Shown: piece by piece, positions 53,701-60,918 of the stretch
Layout of the letters: each line of letters begins with the position of its first letter
Position numbering within the stretch: position 1 is the stretch's first letter
NCBI RefSeq assembly: GCF_000214665.1
Contig: NC_015572.1
Coordinates: 186,001 to 250,000, forward strand
Direction of reading: 5' to 3'
Origin: Methylomonas methanica MC09
Lineage (GTDB): Bacteria > Pseudomonadota > Gammaproteobacteria > Methylococcales > Methylomonadaceae
DNA: 64,000 nt
Position numbers and translations under genes: made by a program
Notes under the pieces: model-generated
Told to the model about the DNA's origin: nothing
The model's input: only the letters and a program-made list of their open reading frames with translations
The model's database searches: none

Positions 53701-56022
53701 GGCAATTTGACCGGTGGTCAAAGCGGCGATTTGGTCTGTCGACAAGGCTCTGGCTTGCGAAGTACTCAACGCGGCTACATCCTCGGAATCGAATGCACGA
53801 ATCTGGTCGGTATTCAAGGATGCCAGCTGCGAATTGGTCAGCGCCGCTGTTTGATCCGAGGTTAAAGCGTCGATTTGCGCCGTAGACATGGCGCTCAGGT
53901 CGGCGGTTTCCAGCACTCTGATTTGCGCGGTGGACAGAGCGGCAATGTTTTCAGCGGAAATTGCTTTGGTTTGGTCGGTCGTCAGGGCTTTAACTTGCGC
54001 GGTAGTCAAGGCACGCGCCTGATCGGTCGATAGCAAACCGATATTGTCGGTGTTGAGCGCCGCAATTTGCTTAGTCGATAATGCGGCAAGATCGTCGGTC
54101 TGCAGCGCGAGAATTTGGTCGGCTGTTAATGCGTTAACCTGATCGGTAGTCAGCGCCCTAGCCTGGGCCGTACTCAGTGCAGTAATATCGCCGGAATCGA
54201 AGACCCTGATTTGATCGGTGCTCAACGCCGCCAGTTGTTTGGTCGTCAGCGCGGCGGTTTGATCCGAACTAAGCGCTTCAATTTGATCGTTGGACATGGC
54301 AACCAAGGCATCCGTCTGCAGCGCTTTAATCTGAGATGCGGAAAATTTGGCGATATTATCGGCGGATAAAGCCTGAATCTGGTTGGTGGTTAAAGCTTTA
54401 ATCTGCTCGGTGGTCAAGGCTTTTGCTTGATCCGAAGAGAGTGCCGCAATGTTATCGGTGTTGATCGCCACGATTTGACTGGTTTTCAAAGCCGCCAAAT
54501 CTTCGGTTTCCAGTGCTGAAAATTGATCGACCGACAGGGCGTCGATTTGATTGATGGTCAACGCTTTTACCTGGGCACTACTCAATGCGGCAACGTCGTC
54601 CAAATCAAAGGCGCGGATCTGGTCGGTGCTGAGGGACGCCAATTGCTGGGTGGTTAGGGCTGCGGTTTGGTCCGAACTTAATGCTTCGATTTGGGCCGTG
54701 GAAAGAGCCGCCAGTTCAGCCGCTTGCACGACTTTAATTTGCGCCGTGCTAAGCGCGGAAATGTTATCGGCTGTCAGAGCCAGCATTTGGGTCCCGGTCA
54801 GCGCTTTGGTTTGCGCCGTGCTCAACGCTTGCACTTGGCTGGAGGCCAAGCCGGCAATTTTATCGGTAGTTAAGGATGCGACCTGAGCGGTAGTCAGAGC
54901 TCTGATTTGGCTGGTGGATAATGCCGCTATACTTTCGACGCCCAGCACGTTCAATTGCGCGGTTGAGAGCGCGGCTAAATCCTTGGTTTCAAATGCCGCA
55001 ACTTGGGTTGTGGATAGCGCGGCCAGTTGGCTGCTATCCAAGGATTTGGCCTGAGCGGTGGTAATGGCCGCAATTTGGTCGGTAGACAGCCCTTGAACCT
55101 GATTACTGCTCAATAATTTGAATTGAGCCGTTGTCAACGCCGCAATTTGATCGGTAGAGAAGTTGGAGACGGCTTCGTCGGTGAGCGCGGAAATCTGGGC
55201 CGTGCTCAATCTGGCAATATCTTGAGTATCCAGCGCGCCAATCTGGTCGCTGGACATGGCGTTGATTTGGTCGGCGGTCAGCTTTCTGGCCTGCGCAGTG
55301 GTTAACGCGGCAATATCTTCCGTGTCGAGCGCGCTGATTTGATCGGCTTGCAGGGCGACTATTTGTTTGGTTGACAGGGATTTGACTTGATCGGATGTCA
55401 ACGCACCAATCTGATCGGTACTCATTGCCGCCAAATCGATATCATCCAACGCTTTTATTTGTTTAATCGACAGGCTGGCGACGTTATCCGTACTCAGTGC
55501 TTGTATTTGGTTGCTATCCAGAGCCCTGATTTGGGTGGTGGTTAACGCGGCAACCTGATCCGATGAAAGTACGGCTATGCTTTTCGTCCCTAAGGCCTGA
55601 ATTTGTACTGTGGATAGTTTAGAAAGATCGGCAGGATCAATGGCGGCGATTTGATCGGTCGATAACGCGGCAATGTCGTCAACTTCCAGCGCTTTAACTT
55701 GTGTGGCTGAAAGTGCCTGAATGTTGTCGGTGGTAAAGGCCTGAACTTGATCGACCGACATCGCCCTGATTTGGGCGGTTTTCAGGGCCTGTGCTTGATC
55801 CGAAGTGAGCGATTGGATGTTATAGGTTTGTATCGCTTCAATTTGACCGGAACTCAATACGACCAGATCTTGGGTCTCAATGGCTTGAACTTGATCGGTC
55901 GATAAGGCTTGAATTTGTTCGGCCGTTATCGCTTTAAAGTCCGCCGTTGTGAGGTCTTTGATTTGCTGTGTTGTCAGTGCGGCCACTTGTGCCGTACTCA
56001 AGCCTGTAATTGTTGTAGCCAT
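50752..56022 (-). CDS. giant protein made entirely of octapeptide repeats
   Basis: 1756 residues, about 219 units of eight with consensus A-L-[ST]-T-x-Q-[IV]-x; nothing else except a short start (MATTITG) and end. No signal peptide, membrane helix or RTX repeats. Position 4 is nearly always Thr or Ser, with a second hydroxyl at position 3, so there are several hundred Thr/Ser. The T-x-x-Q pattern can cap short helices, giving a solenoid of one-turn helices; a beta-solenoid is also possible. AGGGGA lies upstream of the ATG. It precedes the GT41 gene on the same strand. The family is not characterised to my knowledge. Confidence 0.88.
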   Translation of the reverse strand: MATTITGLSTAQVAALTTQQIKDLTTADFKAITAEQIQALSTDQVQAIETQDLVVLSSGQIEAIQTYNIQSLTSDQAQALKTAQIRAMSVDQVQAFTTDNIQALSATQVKALEVDDIAALSTDQIAAIDPADLSKLSTVQIQALGTKSIAVLSSDQVAALTTTQIRALDSNQIQALSTDNVASLSIKQIKALDDIDLAAMSTDQIGALTSDQVKSLSTKQIVALQADQISALDTEDIAALTTAQARKLTADQINAMSSDQIGALDTQDIARLSTAQISALTDEAVSNFSTDQIAALTTAQFKLLSSNQVQGLSTDQIAAITTAQAKSLDSSQLAALSTTQVAAFETKDLAALSTAQLNVLGVESIAALSTSQIRALTTAQVASLTTDKIAGLASSQVQALSTAQTKALTGTQMLALTADNISALSTAQIKVVQAAELAALSTAQIEALSSDQTAALTTQQLASLSTDQIRAFDLDDVAALSSAQVKALTINQIDALSVDQFSALETEDLAALKTSQIVAINTDNIAALSSDQAKALTTEQIKALTTNQIQALSADNIAKFSASQIKALQTDALVAMSNDQIEALSSDQTAALTTKQLAALSTDQIRVFDSGDITALSTAQARALTTDQVNALTADQILALQTDDLAALSTKQIAALNTDNIGLLSTDQARALTTAQVKALTTDQTKAISAENIAALSTAQIRVLETADLSAMSTAQIDALTSDQTAALTNSQLASLNTDQIRAFDSEDVAALSTSQARALSTDQIAALTTGQIAALQTTELAALATAQIVALGTDNVAVLSTDQARALTTSQIKALTTDQIQSFSVDNVAALTTAQVKALEATDIASMSTAQIAALTSDQTAVLTTQQLTALNTDQINAFDSGDIIALTTSQAKALSTDQIANLTSSQIVALETADLAALTTAQIAAISTDNVSALSSDQARALTTSQVKALTTDQIQALSADNVAALTTTQVKALEATDIAAMLTEQIAALTSDQTAVLTTQQLEALSTDQIKAFDSEDIVALTSSQAKKLSADQIASLTSSQIVALETGDLAALTTAQIAAISTDNISALSSDQAQALTTTQIKALSTSQVQALTADNVAALTTKQVEAIETGDIAILTTRQAAALTTDQVAALTTTQVAALSTDNISSLTSAQTQALTTRQVRALTSDQAQALAPDKVAALTTDQIKALDETDLSAMTTDQIASLTSDQTAALTTQQLVALGTDQVRAISFEDIAALTSAQAAALTTGQIGALTADQISAISTDNVAALTTSQVAALSTDNVAELTAQQLKALSAAQINTLNTDQIQALSANKFAELTTDQIQALSTASLVALSTDQVDALTTDQLGALTTQQIAALSTDQIKVFAFDDIPALTTAQTRALTTDQVAILSADQISVLGTDNLTALTTTQVKALTTDNIAALSTDHLTALTTTQIGALTTDQIQALTTDQVTKLSVGQLQALDPSSFVAMSTDQIDALSSDQTSGLTTQQLAALSTDQLNTFNTDEIVALTTAQAKALTSSQIAALQFAQIAALETDDLRALTSTQLGALTTDQIDQGLTTDQIQALSDTQIRELNTDQVQALNTDQVVALTTAQVRTLSTSQIAALKFAQIQNMENTDLQALTSTQINALTTDQLQTGLTTDQVQALTTDQVVALTTTQLAALSTTQIANMETQDLAALTTRQIGALTTDQVLNGLTTSNITALTTTQVRALTTDQIGALTTTQIAGLTTDQSAAFGATQLAAMNTDQIAALP
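53033..55072 (-). repeat. five 408-bp super-repeats within the octapeptide gene
   Basis: The unit encoding SDQTA recurs at 53033, 53441, 53849, 54257 and 54665, each exactly 408 bp apart (136 residues, 17 octapeptides). Each unit also carries one atypical octad with Phe-Asp (AFDSGD/AFDSED). Copies have diverged at many bases but kept length exactly. Outside this span the pattern recurs less regularly (for example 52385). Confidence 0.85.
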
Positions 56023-56091
56023 AACCCAATCCCCTTATACTGAAATTCTTAATCTTTTCGCATCGGAGTGACCGTCGGTTCGATTAACACG

Positions 56092-56391
56092 TCAAGCCGT
56101 TTTCACTGTCCGTTTCACAAACTCTCTTTTATGCAATGACTGAAACTTGCGCGTTTCAATATTTTCAAGGAGAGCAGCATCGAAACAGGTATCGGCCGCT
56201 TCAATGAAGTCTTTAGCAAACTTATCAAAACTTTCTGAAAAACATTGATTTGGCGAACGTATATTCTTTTCCCAATCGGCTGACGACGCGCGAGCAATCA
56301 GCCTTGGGAGCCGGTTCAGTTTGTTGAATAGTGTAGGCCGGATATTAAATGCACTAGCTATAAAATTAAGCCGGTTACAGAATTCCATCAT
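56092..56391 (-). CDS. small protein of unknown function
   Basis: 99 residues starting MMEFCNRLNFIASAF, with a basic end (HKREFVKRTVKTA), no signal peptide or membrane helix. It stands alone between the octapeptide gene and a membrane-anchored gene, with 69 nt before the former. No family or motif recognised; coding potential is moderate. Confidence 0.45.
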   Translation of the reverse strand: MMEFCNRLNFIASAFNIRPTLFNKLNRLPRLIARASSADWEKNIRSPNQCFSESFDKFAKDFIEAADTCFDAALLENIETRKFQSLHKREFVKRTVKTA

Positions 56392-56436
56392 GATGTTTTA
56401 GGTATTTTATGCACGATACGTCTATAAAGCGTTTGG

Positions 56437-57684
56437 TTACCGGCTAATCGTTAACGCCGCGACGCGACGCTCTATCTCCCCCATCATATCCCGGTAGGCA
56501 TCCCCTTGTAAGCCGCCGTAGCGGCGTTTAAATTCCGCTTCGGGCATAAACTCAGGTAAATCGGCGGTTTCCGGCATAATGTCCGATTCGGCGGCCACCG
56601 CCAAAAGTTGCTGTGTCGCTTCGGCGGTATGCTCCGCAATGGCCCGCTCACCCATTTGCGTTCCGGCCCGGTCGGCCGCCAAATCGTTAAAAGAAAAGCC
56701 GCTGCCTCCCCGAGAATCCTGAATTTCCTTATATAAACCTACCGCATTCGCCAGCGGCGAGCCGGCATCCGCCGCCAATAACGCCGACACCAAATAATGC
56801 TTGGTAAAGTCCTCGCGCTCTTGCAATAAAATCCGGCGCCGTATCGGCCTGGGCCAGCGCTTGTTGGACGGCATTAGTTGTCCCAAATCCTTTTGAGTCA
56901 CATAAAATGCCAATACGCGAAGCACGGCGCGGTTTTCCTGGACCGCATCCGTAAGCTTGCCGCGCTGCACGGCTAATTGAAATAAAGCATTCAATAGCGC
57001 GGTTAACCTCATGGTACGCTTACCGCCGCGGGTTAATTCGGCTAACCGCGCTTGGTAAACCCATAGCAGTTCACGTTCGCGGCTGGATAGCAACGCGCCG
57101 CCCAATTGTGCGGGCAAGTTGCCCTGCCAAGCGTAGGTTACAATCGCTTTCCGACTAACGAAGCGAACCTTTTTTACCATGCGGCCGAGCTGTTGCCAAT
57201 CGATTTCAAGCGGCAGCATACCCAAGCTGAAATTGACTAAATGATGGGCTATTAATGTCGGCACGGTTAAATGTCCCACCGAGAAAGCGCCGATTTCCGG
57301 CAGCGTATTGGTTTGAATTAGCTCGATCTGAAAATTTAAAAACCCGCCCGGCGGATGCCAGGGGAGTGGCAACGTGGCTTGAACGCGTAATTTACCTGGC
57401 TCGATAATCAAATGCGAAGCGCCGCCGGCATATTGATTTGCCGCATAATTTAACGCCAGATCCAACTCCTCCTGGCCGAGTGTCGCCCTGGCGAGACTGC
57501 CTGTCCTTAAATGACGCGGATCGTTACGCTCTAGCAACCGCTTTACCTTGGCAATTTGAGTCGGAGTCAGGTTTACCCGGGGGTTGAGATGCGGCGTATC
57601 GTCTATCGCCAATAACCCCATAACCATTAACAGCGATAACAACAGACATCCCGTCAATATCAGGTAATGTGAAATGGATTTCAT
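56437..57684 (-). CDS. membrane-anchored protein of unknown function
   Basis: 415 residues from ATG 57684 (an in-frame ATG at 57714 is possible). One N-terminal membrane helix (YLILTGCLLLSLLMVMGLLAI) and a large periplasmic part. Recurrent features are LTPTQIAKVKRLLERNDPRHL, LNYAANQYAGGASHLIIEPGKLRVQATLPLP, KHYLVSALLAADAGSPLANAVGLYKEIQDSRGGSGFSFNDLAADRAGTQMGERA. This resembles uncharacterised proteins I have seen in gammaproteobacteria, but I cannot name the family. The SRGGSGFSFNDLAADRAG segment looks conserved, perhaps catalytic. Confidence 0.7.
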   Translation of the reverse strand: MKSISHYLILTGCLLLSLLMVMGLLAIDDTPHLNPRVNLTPTQIAKVKRLLERNDPRHLRTGSLARATLGQEELDLALNYAANQYAGGASHLIIEPGKLRVQATLPLPWHPPGGFLNFQIELIQTNTLPEIGAFSVGHLTVPTLIAHHLVNFSLGMLPLEIDWQQLGRMVKKVRFVSRKAIVTYAWQGNLPAQLGGALLSSRERELLWVYQARLAELTRGGKRTMRLTALLNALFQLAVQRGKLTDAVQENRAVLRVLAFYVTQKDLGQLMPSNKRWPRPIRRRILLQEREDFTKHYLVSALLAADAGSPLANAVGLYKEIQDSRGGSGFSFNDLAADRAGTQMGERAIAEHTAEATQQLLAVAAESDIMPETADLPEFMPEAEFKRRYGGLQGDAYRDMMGEIERRVAALTISR

Positions 57685-57896
57685 CCCGAATACGCCGTTG
57701 TTTGCTTCATGCACATAGGGTAGATGGGTTTTGCTTACCCCGGTGATGTTTTTATGATTTATTGCAGACGGGTTGGCTTCAGTTCACCAAGATGTCTGGT
57801 CTATGGGTCTTATCAGCCCGGGTGTCGACAGGTGCCGGCCACGGATGGTCGGCCAACGGATAAGCTAATTTAGTGAGTGCCGGAGCTGCCGGTTCG

Positions 57897-58802
57897 CTAA
57901 AGCGTCCAGGTTCGGAAAGTTCCGGTATCCAAATGGATGAAATTGGACTCAGGATAATAACCCACCCCACCCCGGTGCATGGCAATGGCAGCGTTATGTA
58001 TGCGGCGCAGATCGAAACGCTCGAGACGGATATCCACTGCCCGACCGTGAATATGAAAGCTATTATTGGCTACACCGGCTTGTTCGGCATGCAGTCTGGC
58101 ATTGGTCAATGGCGACCGGTAACCGGAAATCACCCCAAAAGGCTGGGTCAAGCCCAACATTTGCTTCAAATCATATAATTGATCCAAGAGGTGCGGATCG
58201 ATTGCGTGCACATCGCCGGTACGATAGTCGCGTAATAAAAAGTTGATTTCAGCCAAAGCATCCGTCAGGTAGCGGCCTTTTTCAAAATAAATCAGACTTA
58301 ATTTATCGCCGGTATGCGGATTTTGGAAAGCCAGGGAACGATGACTGGAAAAACGGCCATGCCCACCCAGGCTCATGGAACCCCGTGCGGACTGAATGGT
58401 GGGGTGTTTCTGGCCGGGGCGAATAATCGAATGGATTCTGCCGTCGCGACTGTTAATATGGAAGGAGTTGGAGTTAACCGTTTTAGACGCTTTGACAAGA
58501 CGGGTTTGGGGCGATTGGGTCTTGCTGGATTTTACTTTAGATGATTTTGACGAGACTTTCTTCACCAAAACCTTGCTGGTTTTCGCCGAGGTCTTGGCTG
58601 TCTTGGGCGTGCTTTTCTTGGGTATGCGCACGGCACTTCTAGCTTTTGCCTGCTTGCTTTTTTCCGTTTTTGCAGCATGAACCAAGCCGGGCATCCCTAT
58701 AGATAAAACAGCGCCGATGGCTAAACGGCCGAAAAAACTGCGCCGGGACAGTTCCAATTCGTCACGTTCATCGCTCTTGTTTTCTATATTACGTCTCAGC
58801 AT
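57897..58802 (-). CDS. Tat-exported DUF882/YcbK-like M15 peptidase
   Basis: 301 residues. Twin-arginine signal (LSRRSFFGRLAIGAVLSIGMPGLVHA), a Lys/Ser-rich linker, then a zinc peptidase domain: VISGYRSPLTNARLH, SFHIHGRAVDIRL (His and Asp ligands), SNFIHLDTG (third ligand). The family acts on murein, related to MepM-independent M15 carboxypeptidases. Start chosen at ATG 58802; ATG 58823 is also in frame. Confidence 0.85.
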   Translation of the reverse strand: MLRRNIENKSDERDELELSRRSFFGRLAIGAVLSIGMPGLVHAAKTEKSKQAKARSAVRIPKKSTPKTAKTSAKTSKVLVKKVSSKSSKVKSSKTQSPQTRLVKASKTVNSNSFHINSRDGRIHSIIRPGQKHPTIQSARGSMSLGGHGRFSSHRSLAFQNPHTGDKLSLIYFEKGRYLTDALAEINFLLRDYRTGDVHAIDPHLLDQLYDLKQMLGLTQPFGVISGYRSPLTNARLHAEQAGVANNSFHIHGRAVDIRLERFDLRRIHNAAIAMHRGGVGYYPESNFIHLDTGTFRTWTL

Positions 58803-59128
58803 CCACAATCTCCCAGTACGCACCTTTCCGGAAAGTAATTGATTCCGAAAGCTTAAATCTAAAAACTTGTTTTGATTATAGCATCACATTTTCAATTCTG
58901 GGTTTTTGCCCAAATTCCGACGTAGCGATTTTCATTCGGGACAAGCTCTTTTGCGCAAACCCGACGACAGGGTCAATTTAAAGTCTGTGTAGACATTACC
59001 GTTGGAAACTCGGGCAAACCAGCCCTGACAAAGCCGAGTTTGTAGATCTGAGTTTAGGATGTCATAACGTCGCCGGGAGGCCGTCAAAAATAGCATGTGC
59101 GAAGGAAGGAATTGATGGACGTTTTGAC
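58803..59128. other. gene-free gap between M15 peptidase and PhyH genes
   Basis: Contains no credible ORF or RNA gene. The right end lies downstream of the PhyH gene on the minus strand, and the left part should hold the promoter of the peptidase gene. I see no strong hairpin or repeat. Confidence 0.4.
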
Positions 59129-59803
59129 TTATTCATACCACGCTAGCGGGTTCGGCAACTCCATGGCCGAATATTCTATATGGACAACTCGCCTATGACT
59201 GGGACTAACGGCCTTCCTAGACGAATGAAACAGCAATGGGTTCATTAGCAGTACATCGCCCGGGTTGGCATTACAGTCGACGATCTGCGAGTTATCAACT
59301 ATTTTGATGATTTCTTTTGACGCTACCCTGCCCCTGCGATGTGTTCCAGGGACCACTCTCAGTACGCCGGATTCTCTATTCGCGGTATCGAGGTGCAGTC
59401 TTAACGTTAAAATGTTGGCCAAATAAGCTTCTGGAGGCTCGACATGGGCTATCCCTTGTTTTTCGCTCCAAGGGCCAAAGCCAGGAAGGTCGTGCTGCGA
59501 TTTTACGGCTATCGAGGTATCCTGATGCCAAGCCACATTCCAGTTGGCCTCCGGTACTTTATCGAAGAATACGGACCTCACGGGTTTTGCGTTTTCGCCA
59601 AGAATTGCCTTGGCGATGTCCGATAAGGGAGCCGAATCGGCAAGGCGGCGGACATAGGGGACTTTGGCCATCAAGTCCCGCACCCCGTAGTTATTCATCT
59701 GGCCTTCGAATACGGATAATTGGTTAATCAGCGTATTCACTTCGGCCTCGTCAAAGGTGTGCGCGATTAGATAAAAGCCTTGGTTTTTGTATGCAGCCTT
59801 CAT
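59129..59803 (-). CDS. phytanoyl-CoA dioxygenase (PhyH)-family oxygenase
   Basis: 224 residues of the Fe(II)/2-oxoglutarate double-stranded beta-helix type. Metal site WHQDTSIAV (HxD) and distal His in LLFHSSRKAVSPSHRRVVHIEYS; 2-oxoglutarate Arg is in the same block. Members hydroxylate diverse small molecules, and the substrate is not evident. The gene stands alone. Confidence 0.87.
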   Translation of the reverse strand: MKAAYKNQGFYLIAHTFDEAEVNTLINQLSVFEGQMNNYGVRDLMAKVPYVRRLADSAPLSDIAKAILGENAKPVRSVFFDKVPEANWNVAWHQDTSIAVKSQHDLPGFGPWSEKQGIAHVEPPEAYLANILTLRLHLDTANRESGVLRVVPGTHRRGRVASKEIIKIVDNSQIVDCNANPGDVLLMNPLLFHSSRKAVSPSHRRVVHIEYSAMELPNPLAWYE

Positions 59804-59975
59804 TAACGAGTTACCAATTAATTCCTAAAGAGGGCGTGACGCTAATTCGTAGCCCATTATCTATATAGTCAAGCGTAAGTTAGGTTGCGCGAGGCGTTCC
59901 CTGACAAATTCAAAACAACGAGCTTCGAATTGTCTCGTAACCGCTACCGCGGCAACGTGACCTATCGGGCTAACG

Positions 59976-60569
59976 TTATATGCCTGACTGAAGGTGAGCA
60001 AACGGGTTTCCGTAGCTCCAAAATGTGCCGCCTTTGTAAGTGTCCGGTAGCCTAGGGCCAAATAAGGCGCTGCGCATGGAAAAGTCAACGGATACATACT
60101 CATTGTTTGTCGCGTGGTGATATAGCTGTAGGGCCAAAAATTGGGCGCCGGTTGCGTTCAAAGCTGCTTCGAGAGTTGCGCTTGAGAAGTTCGCATAACG
60201 CTCATGTTTCAATTTGTTGTAACTCTTACTCCACCAATCAGGGCGTTTCAACCGGTCCCAGTCTTTCCATGGCTGTAGTGTTAGTTGGTAGCGATCTATG
60301 GCGACTTCACAATCTGTGAGTAAAGGATACTTTGCGAGCAGGATCGGATAGTACTCAATGATTTTCTCTGCCTTCTGATTAGGTTCAAGGTGCGCGCAAA
60401 GTTCTTGGAAGATCGAGTCAACCTCTGAGGCAGCGAGTACAATCAGCTTTGCAAATTCGTTTGAGTAGCAGGAAAAGTTGGCTTTTGAAAACTCTACGTA
60501 CCTCGAGCAAGAGACAAGTTCGGCCTCGACCGCTAGAAAGTAGTTCCAATGTTTCGGTATCGTTGGCAT
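59976..60569 (-). CDS. HEPN-like protein of unknown function
   Basis: 197 residues, helical, with features of HEPN/Abi-type proteins: LIVLAASEVDSIFQELCAHL in the first half and WWSKSYNKLKHERYANFSSATLEAALNATGAQFLALQLYHHA in the second, where KHER resembles the R-x4-6-H catalytic pattern in reverse spacing. HEPN RNases are common in toxin or phage-defence roles. It lies in a region of weakly characterised genes. Confidence in the fold is modest. Confidence 0.6.
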   Translation of the reverse strand: MPTIPKHWNYFLAVEAELVSCSRYVEFSKANFSCYSNEFAKLIVLAASEVDSIFQELCAHLEPNQKAEKIIEYYPILLAKYPLLTDCEVAIDRYQLTLQPWKDWDRLKRPDWWSKSYNKLKHERYANFSSATLEAALNATGAQFLALQLYHHATNNEYVSVDFSMRSALFGPRLPDTYKGGTFWSYGNPFAHLQSGI

Positions 60570-60918
60570 TGAGGCACCTAAAATGATATATGGGACATTA
60601 TTTGTTTTATGTTTTGGTGCATTTGTCGCTTAAAAAGGTCGATAAAATGTAAGGCTTTTACAAATCTAAGGCTTTATATGACAAAAAGACTCGTTGGGCG
60701 ATTAAAACGACATTTCAAAAATTAAAAAACAAGTTACAGGTTTTAAAATTTGTACTATCACACCAACCATGCCGCATAGCCTAACAGACAGCGATTCCCC
60801 CTAACAATCCAACCCCGCCAAAAATTCATCGCACCCGAAAAACCCTGCCGCGTTAAAATTCCGCATTGGCGGGCCAGCTGCCTTGGCCCCGACTAAACCT
60901 GTTTTCTTATCCGACACC
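60570..60918. other. AT-rich gene-free gap before yheS
   Basis: No ORF supported. The stretch 60590-60770 is strongly AT-rich with a short direct repeat (AAGGCTTTTA/AAGGCTTTA), suitable for promoters. The right end is the leader of yheS. Confidence 0.4.

Noticed and set aside
50746..55305. Several plus-strand open frames of 60-120 residues
   Set aside because: They are shadows of the octapeptide gene; periodic DNA keeps alternative frames open.
50752..56022. CRISPR array or tandem noncoding repeat
   Set aside because: Repeats are degenerate 24-bp coding units without constant repeat/unique spacer structure, in one uninterrupted reading frame.
59861..60103. 80-residue minus-strand open frame
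   Set aside because: It overlaps the 3' end of the HEPN-like gene in another frame and runs into noncoding sequence. An ACCTAAC near 59880 recalled an attC core, but no matching GTTRRRY partner or pairing arm was found.
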